Under the pieces are notes generated by a model. It was not told the DNA's origin. It searched no databases and saw nothing but the letters and a program-made list of their open reading frames with translations. Below are positions 37,618 to 51,453 of a stretch of DNA of 64,000 nucleotides, piece after piece. The position numbers and the translations under genes are program-made. Every line of letters begins with the position of its first letter. Position 1 is the first letter of the stretch. The DNA is taken from NCBI RefSeq assembly GCF_040802235.1, contig NC_133170.1:2123001-2187000 (forward strand), in the 5' to 3' direction. This DNA is from Manis javanica. Lineage: Eukaryota; Chordata; Mammalia; Pholidota; Manidae.

Positions 37618-40600
37618 TAAGTTCACAACTCTTCAGGAATCTCTGCTATAACCTGCTTGATTAACTGGGTGAAATAAAAATTTGCCTAAAATTTATGTTT
37701 TAGTGGCTAGAGTGTCCCTCAGTGACATTACCATGGATCTAGAGTCATTATCACAATACGTAGGCAAAGGACATGAGTAATTCCTGTAGTTCCCCACTTT
37801 GCTTTCCTGGGGATCATACAAAGGCTGTGTGTCACTTAGTGACACTCACGAATAGAACCCGCCCGCACGCGGTGCTCCCTGGGTCACGTCGTGCTGCTGT
37901 CTCATGAGTATGAGGGATTCCCTCTGAGAGGCTAGGGCCTGTGTCTATTTAACTGGCCTGATACAGCACGCAGCATAACATTATGCTCATTTGGGCACTT
38001 CCTAAACGCAAGTTAATGATATAATGCATTTGCTAATCAGCATCATCCTGAAAAATAATGATGTGCGCAGAACTGATGGGTTCACCCCAGCTGTATTACT
38101 GAGGGTTAGACATTATTGAGAGGCCCCCACTTTAAAGGAAACAGTAGAAAATTGTTTATAGTTTTTCAACAAAAAGGGGGAACTTTGTCCTTGATAATTA
38201 AATTTCTTTTCAAAGCTAAGAATTACCTGAATGATTATTTTACTTGGAGAATAACAATATTTACTTAAGTAACGATTTAAAAGCATTTCATCTAGAAAAG
38301 AAAACACTTCATCTCTGGATTGTAAACATTCCTTCAATAAAAGCCAGGGCTTGACATAAAGAATTAATTAAGGGTTAAGAGGCAGGGAAGCAGACCCTTG
38401 GCTTACCTCTTGATACCACAGTGTTAAAGCATTTAGAGAAGTACCCCAACTAGCCTTATGTCCACCCCCAGTCTACCTGCATGCCCTTCAAATCAGGTCC
38501 CTGACTCAGTGTCTGTGGGTCTAGGGACACGCCTCAAGGAAGACCCTTTCTTACAGTTATTACCATGGTCTAGCAATGCAAGGGTCGCTGTATTCTAACT
38601 GGGACCTGCTGGAGATACATGCTTTGTGTAACTTGATTTTTGAATATAAAATTTCCTAGATGTAGTACTTCAGAAGAAAATAATCAGTGTAGCCAAAGAA
38701 AGGTGGGGGGTTATCATTTAATAAACATATGAGAGTATTTAAGCAGCTCTGTCATCTGATATTGGTTATGAATTGAGTTTTAGACTGGTGTCATACTGCT
38801 CTACCCCTGAAAGTTATATCTTAGGGAATTTTAGTGTGTTTTTTTTTAATTTACTTTTTTATTTTGTTAAAAAAACAATGAGAACCTTTTCACTAAGAGC
38901 AGTTAAATTGCGCTCTGTCATGGCCTGCCATCTTTCCCACCTATAAAATGTATGTTCCTGTATTTCTTCTGATATCTTTTGTTAACTGATTGAAGAGTTG
39001 TTGGCTTGATTGAAAAGATGATAGGGCATCTGTCTGACTGGAAATCTAAATAGAAATTCCTGCGCAAATGTGAAAGGAAACTCCTTGATCAGATGCCCAG
39101 ATTAAAGGTAATGTAGTTATGTGTCTTCCTGTTGAAAATGCCGTTCATAATTCAAGATGACTGGATACTTGAGCGGAGAGTTTAGGATTAATGACACAGT
39201 TGGTATTCCAAAATCTTTAAACATCTATACATTTGGCTTGTTTGTTCTTTTTAAAGACAGAGAAGTTTGGTTGCATCAAAAGGTAAAGTTGGGAGCGTGA
39301 ATTGTTCTGCAAGAGTAAAACTTAAGTAGATGTACATTTCCTTTCCTGCATAATTTTTTTTAGAATAACAAATGTCAAATAAGAAAGACCAAGCAGAGAA
39401 ATCTGTGTCTTTAGTAACACAGTTGAGGTGAATGGCTAACAAGTGTCATGTCCCAGGCCCCTGAAGACTCAGCCCCTGGCCAGTGCACGTTCACTTTCGC
39501 TCTGATACATGGTCACAGTTGTTGAATTAAGTACTTTCCCTTCCCCGTCTGTGTGTCTTTGGCGTTGGGCACAGCGAACCTGGCTTCTTTTATCTGTCAC
39601 CTTCTCCCTACCCCTGGTGGCCTGGATTCACACTCCTCACTCAAGTCAGGACTGCTTCTGGGGCTCTTTGCTTACAGACCCACAGTGAGACAAGGGCCCT
39701 CCCACACTTTTTTTGCCATAAAAATATGTATATAAATTGGGCTTTTGTTTTTTTTTTCCTGTGATCATAAAGCTTTAAGTATAAAAATTTTTGAGTTAAA
39801 CTATCATTATGATTATTATGAATACACAAATGATAAATTAATGTTAAATATAAAAACAAATTTCTATTGGTAGTATATCTCTTAATGACATGGAAATAGG
39901 GCCATTTCCCCCCATCAGTTTACGTATCCTTGGATGGTTGGTTACTCATGCCGGGGTATTTCCTGAGGAGATATAAAGTTGAAATGTCTTGAGAAATTTC
40001 TGCGTCTGATCCATTCACCTGTTCCCGCCAGTTTTCTTTATCAGCACCACAAAAGTGAGGGCTTCCCTCAGATATGCTAGATTCTCTTTAATAACATGTA
40101 GCATAGCTGTGATTTCTGATTTTTTCTTTTTGGCCTTAGATGTATTTTTATTCTGTATCTCATAAGGAGACAAAAGGTTGCTACCTCTTAACAGACTTTT
40201 TTAATCTGGACACATTTGCATCATCCTAGTATCCTGGGATTTCTTGAATAACACATTTTCACTCTATTTGGTATCATTTTTGATTTTTTAAAAAGCCTAT
40301 TTTTAGGCTCTGTCATCATATCCAATATTTCACAAATGTTCTGCATTTTCATCCCCTGGGTCAGCTCCGTTCTCTTCCTGAAACATCTGCAAATTCCTTA
40401 CGTATTTTCAAGATTTCAACAGAGGTATCTCTTAATTAATGGGGGAAAATCACTATCTCTAGTAAATCATTAGTTTGTTAAAGGAATTGGACCATTAATC
40501 TAAATTCAGCAGCTACAGAGCAGGACCATTACCCGTGGTAGGTATGATGGGTTCGTGACTTAAAGGGCGGGACACACAGGACAGACCCGGAACTTAGTTT

Positions 40601-40660
40601 AAGGAAAGTTCTCCTTGCAGTCCGAAATAAAACGAAAGTCAACCAATGATTTTTTTGTTT
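37618..40660. other. Stretch between LTR-like copies, nothing recognised
   Basis: AT-rich DNA with no retroviral frames; not the interior of a provirus as far as can be read. Confidence 0.45.
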
Positions 40661-40985
40661 TTTCAATTTTTATTGAAGTGTCATTGGTATATAATTTTAT
40701 ATTGGTGTCAAATGTACAATACAGTGGTCCAACTGTTACCCATATTATTTTTTAAATCCTCACCCCAACTAGTGCAGTTACTATCTGTCAACAAGAAAAA
40801 TGTTGCAGAATCATTGGCTATATTCTCCATGCTCTCCTACCATCACTGTGACCAACTTACATTATGATGGAGAATTTTTGTGCCCTTTTATCCCCCTTGC
40901 ACTTCCCACTCACCCCAACCTGTGTCCCATGGTAACCACCTGTCACTTCTCAGTGTCTGTCAGTTTACTGCTGTTTTTATTCTGT
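40661..40985 (-). mobile_element. L1-tail-like fragment
   Basis: TTTTTCAATTTTTATTGAAG at the start, then CTTCTCAGTGTCTGTCAGTT near the end, with ACAGTGGTCCAACTGTTACC and CCCATGGTAACCACCTGTCA between. This is the reversed 3' UTR layout of a younger L1 subfamily. The wording differs from the ruminant, horse and dog L1 tails I know, so it is a useful marker of the host's lineage. Confidence 0.65.
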
Positions 40986-41106
40986 TTTGCTTTGATCAAA
41001 CCTATAATTTTTAACAATGAAGTTGTTGGATAAAAGATATACATATAGAATTTGTATTATTTAAGCAATGGACTAATTTTTATAAAAAGACTATAAGAAA
41101 CTCAAT

Positions 41107-41144
41107 CACACACACATATATGTGCATGCACTTGCGCACATGTG

Positions 41145-41175
<31 letters not shown>
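41107..41175 (+). repeat. CA / TG / CG microsatellite
   Basis: Starts with CACACACA, passes through TGTGCATG and a GCGCGCG run, and ends with more than a dozen CA units. Alternating purine-pyrimidine throughout. Confidence 0.95.
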
Positions 41176-42448
41176 TTCATTAATCCAACCCTATACTTTA
41201 TATCCTTTCAAAATAGTTCAATTGATTCCCCCATACGCAAAGCAGGGTTGTCAGTGTATTATTCCATTTTACAGCATGTTTTCAGGAAGATAATGGGTCA
41301 CAGATGATATGAATCCTCATAAACTATTTCCTTATAAAAAGAGTTCATGACCCTTTATGAAAAGTGATTTTATCATAGAAATGGGGAATAGCGAAGGAGA
41401 TTCTATTTCAAAATAAATTTTTATCTATTTTGACATTTAAATGGAATAGCATTTTTTTCTGATAATAGATATTTAAGACAGAAGCCAAAGTGTAGCTTGA
41501 CTACAGATGTTTAAATTAATGTGAAGCATGTGTTCCAAAGAAGGGAGATGTTTGAAAGAGAAGTTACCTTTATCTCTTATAGAACCCCATAAATAGTTGT
41601 AAGAAATCTGTTTCTTTGGTTTTCCTAGGACTGTGTGACCTTGAGCTGGCCCACCATTGAATTTTCTTATTGTCAAGAAATTATTAAGATTAATAATCAG
41701 TGAGAAACAGATTCTTAGAGGCTTTAAAATAATAATGTGTGGTGAAACTTTTTCAGTAAGTGTAGCTCTGTGGGTCAACTTGTGACCATCCATCTTGTCA
41801 AGATTATCCATGGGTCCCTATAATGACCACAGACTGGTCACCATTTGTGATTTTACCTTATGGCTTCATGACTTTCCAGCCCTTTTAAAAATGTTATAAT
41901 AGCTTTCCTGGAAATTGGTGGATGCATTCCACTTCGTCCTTGTTTCCCACAGCTATGCAAAGGTTGCAATTATACTGCTAAGCTTTAATATCTTTGTTGC
42001 CTGCCTGGCATATGGGTGATGTATTTCTGCTCTTGGGCTGTCGGGAAATTCACCCATTCCTCTTCATCCAACCCAAACCCAGCTTCAGTGATGACACCTT
42101 GGCCACATGCCAACACTTGCTTTTCATCATTCTTGCTTGGTTATTTGTTACAAGGAATGTATCACATGTAGTTTATTAGGAAAATGTTACCAATTGTAAA
42201 GGACTAAAGCTGTAATTAAAAAATGTGGCAGTGAAGAATCTGATTGCTTGTTGATTGCAACTAGAAAAAAGTCTCATCATGATTGATAAATTAGAGCCAC
42301 ATATTGGAACTGGTGGGGTTTGTGATAGGACTTTGAAATAAAAAAGTAAATTTTCATTTTATAATGCTTTTCAGATTTACATGTAAGCCGTTTCTGATCC
42401 TCACAACAACTTTGTGAGTTAGATACTTTTATAAACTCCATTCACAAT
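41176..42448. other. Intergenic stretch, MIR/L2 hint near the end
   Basis: No gene seen. Around 42365-42445 a 'cctcacaacaactttgtgagttag' run resembles MIR/L2. Confidence 0.4.
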
Positions 42449-43624
42449 TGATAGGTGTAGTGGGGTTGAGCAGGGACACGGGACCAGCATCAGGGTCCAC
42501 TTTTCCTGCCTGTGATGGAAAATGCTGAGCTATAAACAGTATAGTAAGAACAGGAGGGGCTGCATCTTAAGGCTAAGATTCCATTTTAAAAACCAGGAAG
42601 TTAGGAAGTAAGGTTCATAACGTATTTTATACTAATCGGATAATAACTGACCCTATCTTAAGGCAGGGCAATCAGTCCTAAATGGTATGTTTCCACTGCT
42701 TGAGGGTCACCACTATCTTGGAGAAGTACAGGATCAAGCAATTTCTTGTGTTGAATTTATCTTATGGAATATCTAGAGGACTGGATGGTGACATGGAACT
42801 GGAGACAGACATCATGAGACCACACCTCAGCCCACGTATCCCTGGCCCTTTGTTCTTGAAAGCCTTAGAAGACAGATCCTGTCTCTAAGCACACCTCCTC
42901 TCTGAGTTGACCTTTACCTACACTGTCCTCCCCTTTCTTAAAGTGTGTACTTTGCCTTGAATAAAGACTTCTTGCTGCTCAACTTACTGCATTTTGTCTC
43001 CATGCTCTTCCAAGCTTCTTGGAAGGTTAATAGGAGACCCATTTTCCCAGTGGTAAGTGGCTTAGTTACTTTGCTGTTTCATTCACTGATCTAGACTTAA
43101 GCACAAGTCTCTCTCTCTGCCCTCCTTCAGACGAGTAGGGAAAGGCACAGAGGGCTCTGATTCGGGCCGCAGCTTCCCTCCTCCCAGGCGCCCTGGACAG
43201 GATGGCGGCCGTGTGACCGTGCTCTTCAGTGGTTTGCCCCCAAATCTCCTTTCTTTGCTTTGGGAAGTTCTCAGAGTGTAATCTCACTCCATCCAGGGCT
43301 CTGCGGCTCCCCCAAGTCCTGGGGTGGTGGGGGCTTAGACCCCATGCCGCGCAGATTCAAGCGGACGCTGGACGCCAGGTAACCCTGGCTTCGGGAGTTG
43401 GCGGGGGACCCACCCTGTGCCGAGCAGGAGTTCAGCGAGCTGCCCTCTCCCGCCTCTCCCCGTCCTTGCTCTCTGCTGCCATTCGCTGCGCCTCCTGCTG
43501 TGATTCCCTCCTTACCTACACTTGGTCGACCTGTTCAAGAATTCTTTCTGTTTGGAGTCAAGAACCCTCCGCATGCAGGCTGAGGTCCCCCCGAGGGCTC
43601 AGGGAGAGACCTCCCCGGACGCAG
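42449..43624 (+). mobile_element. LTR-like element, copy 2
   Basis: Direct repeat of copy 1, offset by about 5990 bases. It keeps an intact AATAAA at 42960-42965 just before CTTGCTGCTCAA, the usual LTR poly(A) position. After this comes a leader-like GC-rich part ending GACCTCCCCGGACGCAG, shared with copy 1. The two copies differ by many substitutions and small indels, so they are old. Open frames here (up to 167 codons) are not family-related. Confidence 0.6.
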
Positions 43625-46600
43625 CTGCCCGGCAGCGGCAGGCTTAGGAGGGTGAGGCCTTGCCCTAAGAAAGCACCTCGTGAATCACAGACGGGGTCTC
43701 CGACTCTGGCCGTTGACTCTTTCTGTCTGTGACAGCAGGCCTGCCTCAGGAGTTGGCAGAGGAGACGTACAGTGTAGTCTAAGAGGAAAAAGAGAAAAAG
43801 ATGATATTTAGGTTCCACTGAATCTCTAAATTTTGTCCTTTTTTATTTTGCCAGAAAATCTCTCTTTCTCGTCTAAATTATTGCTAAAATGTATTATTTG
43901 GGGGGATAGGATGTGGTTTCAGGCTCTCTGTCCATCTCCATTAGAACGGGTTAATATATTACAGTTGTTACTTCAATTTAGCCAGTTTGGAAGAACTAGG
44001 GGTTGTTAGCAGTTAGGAACCGAGAAAGTCAGTTTTAACAGGAAACAGGGATTTGCCTCGAAGGGGGTCATGGAGCTGTGACCGGGAAGGCTGGGAGAGA
44101 GAAGACTGGGGGGTTGAAAGGGTGTGAGAAGGGACGGGGTCTCAGACAAATTCAGCCCATGTTCTTCTGCACTAAGTGCCAGACAAGAAACCTGGGTGGA
44201 GGAAGGGCAGCGGAATGATGGTCTGATTCAGTTTTCCTTCCTGCCTCATTCATTCTATCCTGGTTCTGCTAGATTTTCAGAAAGTAGTTGTCAAAAGATA
44301 GGGTTTTTGGTGGAGAACTCCTGTTCATGTCTGTTAAGAGACCGATCTGTGGCTGCTGAGATTGACAGGGGTCATCGAGGGGGTGGCAGGGAGAGGCAGT
44401 GGCTGCCTCTGTGCTTTGTTCTGTCCTTAATGGGAAACAGACACCCCCAACACCTCTTGTCAGCACTCAGATTCACCTCCATCAGACACTGTAGGCACTC
44501 CTGTGGCATCCTGTGTTGTCTTTATGCTATGAGTATTCAGACCCTTTCAAAGAAGGCACCAGCATTTTTACAGTATGTTTCAGTCTACGAAGACTTACTG
44601 GGACTGAAACTAGTGAGCTCCTTAGGATTGGATTGCATGCCAGCGTTCATATCTGCTTTCACAAACCTGTTCTCACAGTGACCCAAAGGGCAGCTGGGCA
44701 TTTTATATAGTAAGAGAGAATTCTTTATAAGAATGGCTTCATGTTTGGGGAAGAAATTTTACCTAAACTGAAGTACAATGAAGGAGGCAGATATTCTATT
44801 TCAATTTTAATAACCTCATGCCCTTTAGAACATGACCATTTATTTAAAAGCCTGAGTTCTACCTTCCACACAAGTTTTTTCTCATTCACTGACTTCTTTA
44901 CTACTTAGAAAATTTCAATTCCTTTGTAATTTATATTTACTTCATAACAGGATTATACAATAACTAAAGATAAATCAAACTAAAAAATAAAGAATATAAT
45001 TTTTTATTAGACAATGACTTTAAAATATTTTTAGAAAGCTTTGGACATTTGAAATAATTATCCTAAATTTTGGTGTTTGATTTTTTCCAATTTTGTGGGG
45101 GACTAAATCATTAATGAGTAGGTCATAAATTATGAGGTGAGTCAATGACTGTGTATGTGGGATTATAATCTGTAGACAATAAGGTGAAATGATCTGTTTG
45201 GGTAAATCCAACATGTATTTTACCATTTTGTAAATTTTCCTAGCCTTGTTGTGAATATTGCTTTCAAGGAATTTACCAGAATCCTATATGCTAAGTTTAT
45301 AGATGGTTATTTGCATATAACATTTGGTTCTTAATCTGAGGACACATTTGGACTTGAAACTATTCTAGCAATTTAGAGTGAGGCAAAGAACACCTGCTCT
45401 CCTCATCTGAGACAAGCATTTGACAAACGCAAAACTATTTCTCAATGGTTTTTTCCCCCAAAGGGTAAGTTAATTTAAATGCTTTCCTACTACTTAGAAA
45501 AGTCAGACTTTTTCTAGTATCTCAGTCAGGATTCTTGTGGTCCACATTCTGTACTCTACCCTTAATTCTTGACTTGTATATTCATGTTTAGTTTCCTTCA
45601 AGTCAGTGTGACAACCAGGGGAAGGCTCTGGGCTATTAGGGGATCACAGCTGTGCTCTTTCTTTACTTGTAGAAAGGCCCAGTTGAGAAAGTGCCCCTGA
45701 GAAGCGCTCAGCCCAGCCTCTGTGTTGTGTCTGAAGCTGAGGCCTGGGTGATGGGCTCGTTTAACTTTGAAGGGTTTGAAAGAGCATGATACATATTTTA
45801 TTAACCTTGTCACTCATCATCTACATTCTGAAAATTATGATCTATCTTGGAAGCAAAAAAGTGATAAAAAATTTTCAAAAAATGAACAAAACAAATGTTA
45901 AACTTATAGATATTTTCTCTTTTGAATATTGTTACTTATTTTAAGAACAGTAATAGAACTCATTATGATCCATTGAAATCCATTTAAAATGTCTCAATTC
46001 AATGGAAGGTAGAGTTAGATGCAATTCGAATGAATCAAATTCAGATAAATTAATCAAATAAGAATTTCTGATAACATACTAGCATATATTTAAATTTTAT
46101 TTTCAGACTATTTAAATTTTTGGTCATAAACACACAGTAAAGTGGTAGGTGATATTCCACTAACTTAAAAATAAAACATTTCTTTAAAGCTTTACACAGC
46201 AATTACTTATATGCAAATTACTTTGCTAAATAAAAATATTTCAGATGTTAAGTTGAAGAGAGTGTCTATTTAGTAATATATTCAAGCAGATCTACATCAT
46301 GTACACAAGCAGTAAATTTGCATTCCTGTATATCTTTCTCAAAGGCTGTACTGAAACTATACTCCCATCTGGACACCCCTTGGGCCCATGGAGGAAAGAT
46401 GTGAAATAATTGGAGGAGGAAGCGTCCACAGAGGCAGAAAAATAGTGATTAGGAAGCCAGAGAGACTGGTGTCATCAAGGTGTTCCAGGCAGCAGTTCCA
46501 GGCCTCAGTGCATCTTAATAGTGTTTATGCAGCAGAAAATAAAGACTAGGACGATTACATTGCATTTGGCACCTTGAAGTTCATTGGTATAGCTGGAAAT

Positions 46601-47119
46601 CAGTTTGCTGAGGCTGAAAAGCAAAATGGAAAGTAAAAAATCAGAGACAAAAGATGAGGGTAGTTTTTCAAGTCTGGGTGGTTCATGAAGCAGGAGGGAG
46701 GCAGAGGAGCGTAAGGGCTACGGGGGGTGTCGGGAAGGAAGGCGGCAGAGCGCGTCTGTGTGTAGCGGGAAAAGACGGTCAGGAAAGGAGGTAAGAAGGG
46801 GGGGAAGGGAGCGCTCGGTAAATACTCGTTGAATACCTGGGTCGCTGCCCCGTCAGCGCTGATGGAGTCACACCGAGAAGCAGCTTCTTTGGACCCTGTT
46901 TAAAGTTCAAAATCAGGACAAGGTAAAAACGATTCTAAGTTACAAAAGTATAGTTGTGTCCAGTGTTTATTGATGATGTATGTTCCCTCAAATTATTTTA
47001 AAAATCTACTTTCATCATTATTTTTCCTTATCAAATTTCATCCAGTTGGGAAATATTTCCCATTTCTGATTCTGGGGAAGAGTTTGATAAGATTGATATT
47101 ATTTCTGAAGTGTTTGGTA
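43625..47119. other. Intergenic stretch with one 185-codon open frame
   Basis: 44124-44681 is open on the plus strand for 185 codons, but shows no recognisable motif, many unlikely Ser/Arg/Cys clusters and no splice context; it looks like chance. The remainder is AT-rich without features. Confidence 0.4.
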
Positions 47120-48041
47120 AAATTCACCAATAGCCACTTGTGACTAGTCTTTTCTTTGTGGGAGGATTTTTATTATTTGTCAATTCATTTAATAGATATA
47201 GAAGTATATGTTTAATAAACAGGACTATTCAAAGTTTCTATTTCTTCTCTGTCAGTATTGTAAGTTGTATTTTTCTAGAAATGTGTCTGTTTTATTTAAA
47301 ATTTCAAATTAATTCACATAAAATTTTTCAATAGTTTTTATTATATTCAAATACTCGTAGGAATTATAAATCATTCCTGATATTGGTAATTTGTATTTTT
47401 TTCCTTTTTTCTTGGTCAGTCTTTTCAGAGACTTATAAATTTTACTAGTCTTTTCAAAGAATCAGTTTCTGGCTTTGTTGATTTTTCTTGAATATAGGTT
47501 TATTTTGTATTTCATTGATTTTTGCACTTGTCATTATTTCCTTTTTTCTACTTTCTTTGGATTTAATTTGTTATTCTTTTCCTAACTTCCTAAGATGAAT
47601 ACTTAGATAATCTGTTTTCAGCTTTTATTTTATAATACAAGTATTTAAATACATATATTTTCCTTTAAGAACAGTATAGTATTACTTCTATCCTGCAAGT
47701 TTTGAAATAGCTTATTTTCATTATGATTCAGCTCAAAATATTTCAAAATTTAAATTTCTTTTTTAACCCGTGGGTCATTTAGAAGTGTATTCCTAGGTTT
47801 CAAAATACTTGGGGTTTTTTAAAATGATATTTTTGGTATTGATTTCTAGCTTAATCCTACAGTAGTAATAGAACTCTCTATGAAGTCAATATTCTTAAAT
47901 TTGTTGAGATTTGCTTTGATACTTTAGGATATTGTCAAGTTCTTAAAATATGTATTCTGGAGTTTCGGGTACAGTGTTGTACATATGCTAATTAGTTCCA
48001 TTTTGATAATTGTGTTACTCACATGGTTAATGTGCTTTGTG

Positions 48042-48080
<39 letters not shown>

Positions 48081-48545
48081 TTGTTCTGTCACTTGGTGAG
48101 AGAAATGTGTTAAAATCTTCCATTCTTACTACGAATCTGTGTGTCTCCCCTTCTGGTTTTATCAAATTCCGCTTTATATGCTTTGAGGCTATGTCCCTGT
48201 GTACATGCAAATCTGAGTCTCACATCTCTGCTGGGTCGGTGCCTCTACCACAGTGACGACGTGTCTCTGCCTCTAGTAATGCTCCTGCCTTAAACTTTAT
48301 TCGGTCTGACATAGTTTATAAGTATATAGTTAGGTCAGTGTATTGTTTTCCTATAGTTAGCGTTTGCGTGGTGTATCCTTAGTCAAAAATACCTGTTGGG
48401 CCTTTATGTCTTAATGAGTCTCTTAGGTGCATATAGTTGTTATTTCATTCATTCTAATGATCTTTGAGTTTTAGTTGAGGTATTTAGTTCTTTCACATTA
48501 AGATAATGGTATATTCAGCCCAAGTCTATCATTTATTTATTTTCC
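47120..48545 (-). mobile_element. L1 ORF2 fragment
   Basis: Reverse L1 ORF2 in consensus order: CTTTCTTTGGATTTAATTTG, AACCCGTGGGTCATTTAGAA, GTATTGATTTCTAGCTTAAT, AATTTGTTGAGATTTGCTTT and GTATTCTGGAGTTTCGGGTA. A GT microsatellite (48045-48078) has grown inside it. Degenerate. Confidence 0.85.
48045..48078 (+). repeat. GT microsatellite
   Basis: About 17 GT units inside the minus-strand L1 fragment. Confidence 0.97.
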
Positions 48546-49794
48546 CCTTCCTTCCTTTCTTTCCCTAGGATTAATTAAGTAATTTTTCTTGTTCCATTTC
48601 TTAAATCTTAATGTGCAAAGCGAGAGGGTGAGAGGCTGAACTCGGTGTCTGGCGACCCTCACGGGATCGCTTTCTTGTCCTTGTATTTTTAAATAGATAT
48701 TGTGAAAATAAAGCTGTTTTGCTCAGAGTTTCTGAGAAGATACCTTGGACAGTTACCACAATATTTTCTAGTGTCTTCAGGTGAGATCAGTGAACGTTAC
48801 TATTTGGATCATGTTTCAAAAGGATCATTTCAAAACAGGTAAGGAGCTGTGACAGCTGTAAAATGCGCAGATTTAACCTCTGATTTGTCTTGAAGGTGAG
48901 AAAAGATTAGGAGTGAATTGATTGTTGCCAAATGAGTCATTAAGATCCGGTTTTCTTTATACAGACAAATCAAAATGGTCAATCAAATCAGGAGAGTAAA
49001 AGGGTAAAAAATGAAGTTAAAATAGTTACTGTGTTACTTTGAAGTAGATGATTATGCAACAATGTGGATATGACTACCTCAACAATTCAAACATTTAAAG
49101 GTCAGCTGCTCCCTCTAAGTACTTCTGAGGTGAATATGTAATGATTGTGTACTGTAGTTCATACTTTTTCTATGAAATAGTGTAAGGACAATGCAACAAA
49201 TATAGAAGTCTTTCTTTTATAAGTGCTTTTTCCTATTAGATTTTAGGCAAATTTCTAAAAATATTTGCCCCTATCTGAGCAGGTAGCTAGAGCCACTGCC
49301 TATTAGAAGGTTGATTCCTTCCCTCCGTCTGCCTGGACTGCAGAAGACAATCATGGGAGTTGTTCTCTGCACCCCTGAAGTGTCCAGTTTTGGTCTTAAA
49401 TCATCCAGTTCAGTTGCAAATTCAGAGGCAGTTTGGGTTTAGATTGTAATTCAAGCCTTTTCCCACCTAGACTTTAAATCTGGCTTTAATTTCCTCATCT
49501 GTTTGTTGAGAGTTTATAAAATATTTGTGAGTGGCTGTTTCCGTGAAGTACCGCCAGTGCGTTTTATAGGCCAGAGACCCTGCTTCCCAAGGAAATTTTC
49601 ATTCTACTCCTGGTGAAGAAAAGCAATGACATAAGATGGATTATTTCCCCTCCTGTTATTCCTTCATCCTGTCCCCAAACGAGCCCAAACAACATGAACT
49701 AACGTCCCCTAAATGGATGAGATATTGGTAAGAATGATAAACCAGGCAGAATTTTTAAAGAAAGGTATCTCTAAGCCCCTCAGTACTTGATAGA
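48546..49794. other. Intergenic stretch, nothing recognised
   Basis: Mixed-composition DNA without recognised repeats or exons. Confidence 0.4.
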
Positions 49795-50042
49795 CACTAA
49801 TCTAGCACTGACCTCGCACCAGACCTTGTGTAAACATTCCAGATGTCAACTCATCTTGAGCCTTCTAGCACCTCCAGGGGGCAGATACTATTGTTACTAG
49901 TCACATTTCATGCATGAGGAAATTTAGGCATGGAGAGGTTGAGAAACGTGGCCAGGGCCACACACCTCAGCCGTGGAGCGAGCGAGGATTCAGACTCCCC
50001 GGTCTGCATTAGGATCTGTCTCCTTGTGCTGCAGCTCCGAGA
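49795..50042 (-). mobile_element. MIR SINE
   Basis: GGGCAGATACTATTGTTACT, then GCATGGAGAGGTTGAGAAAC, GTGGCCAGGGCCACACACCT and GAGGATTCAGACTCCCCGGT match the reversed MIR core and 5' end. Confidence 0.75.
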
Positions 50043-50439
50043 CTGATAAGGAGTTTATTGCATTATTGTAAGTAAAATGAAGGAAAAGTCAGAGATTGGT
50101 TTCAGAGCATTGAACTCAGTTGACTGGGAGAATCATTATTAGAAACAGAATGGTGGGCATATTTACCGTCCTAACTCTCCACTCCCGTGCCCTTTCACCC
50201 TGGCAGCTGAGGTGCTTGCACTTCTTTTTTGGGCTTAATGCTATCCCAGGCTCTGGACCTAATCCTGGCCTTGCAAAGAAATTTCTGAACTTGATGAGAA
50301 GCAGCTGTGCAATAAAAGGAACCAAGTCCTGGGTTCAGGAACTGAAGGTTTGCTTTCGAATCGGGCTCCTGCGCATGATGTGACCCTGGACAGTTTGCTT
50401 CCAGCCATTAGTCTTCAGTTTCCTCTGAAAAATCAGGAT

Positions 50440-50735
50440 TATGATGAACTTTTCACTTTCACATGTACCATCTCATTTAATCCTCAGAACAATCCTGTGC
50501 GTAAGACCATTCAGGTATCATCATGCCCCATATTTTTCATGAGTAAAATGTGATAGGACTTTGACGACATCTCCAGGACTCATAACTAATGATAGAAACA
50601 GGAATCTAGGTGTTTCGACTGCAAATGTTAATGACACTTAACATTTTTAAAATCCTAGATTTGTGCCAGGGATTTTACATGTGCTAAATGCTTTATGTAT
50701 ATCACATTGATGAATTTCATCAGTATGTTGTGAGA
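50440..50735 (-). mobile_element. MIR fragments, two adjacent
   Basis: First: TCATTTAATCCTCAGAACAA, then TGCGTAAGACC. Second: TTTGTGCCAGGGATTTTACA then GTGCTAAATGCTTTATGTAT. Both read as reversed MIR 3' parts. Confidence 0.6.
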
Positions 50736-51453
50736 AGGCTGTTTTGGGGCCACAACCCCACAGCTTTGTATGTATTTATTCTGACTTGACTCATGTAGAA
50801 CCTTTTTCCCCCTTGATATTCATTAAGAGTGAAGATAACCCAGGGCAGCTTTGAACTGGAGCTCTTCACTGGCAATGATGGATTTTGTGCAACTTTTCTC
50901 CAGTTACACACATCTGTCATCATGATTGGGCTGACACTGCCATTGAGATAACAGAAAAATAAAGATGAAAATATAAAACATCAGTTTATACAGTTGATCA
51001 CATGAAAACTTCTGAGTTTTCTGAAAAGATCAGTCTGGCAATTCTAGGTGAAAACACCTCAGGGCAACAATAAACAGCTGCCCCTTTTAGGTGAGGCAGG
51101 CTCTCTAGTGCCCACAACTCAGATAACGTGCCTGTGTAGCCTGTGTTGCCTATCGGCTTCTGGGTCTGTAACACCTACCAGCCCCTCATGCACGATAACC
51201 ACCATTCTCCAGCCTGCCCCCACCCCCCCACCCCTGCAGCATTTAAGCCCTTTGAAGCGGGAAGTTCTCTCCGTCTCCAGGGCTCCAGGCCCTCCTTGGG
51301 ATGCTCTCAGGGTCCTCTAGTTCTGAAAGTATCCTGGGGGCCTCCTCCTAGGCCAGGTCTTCTCAGGTAACTAATCGGTCCCACCCTTGCATAGGGCACC
51401 CTTTCAAAAAATCCCTCAGAACCAAAAAGGATTTCTTTATATGCTTCTGACAG

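Noticed and set aside
39056..39114. Short coding-like run FLRKCERKLLDQMPRLK before GTAATG
   Set aside because: Too short, no acceptor at a sensible distance, no family match.
43229..43732. 167-codon frame inside LTR-like copy 2
   Set aside because: The equivalent part of copy 1 does not keep the same frame open for this length; GC-rich LTR leader.
44124..44681. 185-codon open frame on the plus strand, the longest outside simple repeats
   Set aside because: No motif, no splice context and odd residue clusters; a GC-moderate stretch after an LTR-like element gives such frames by chance.
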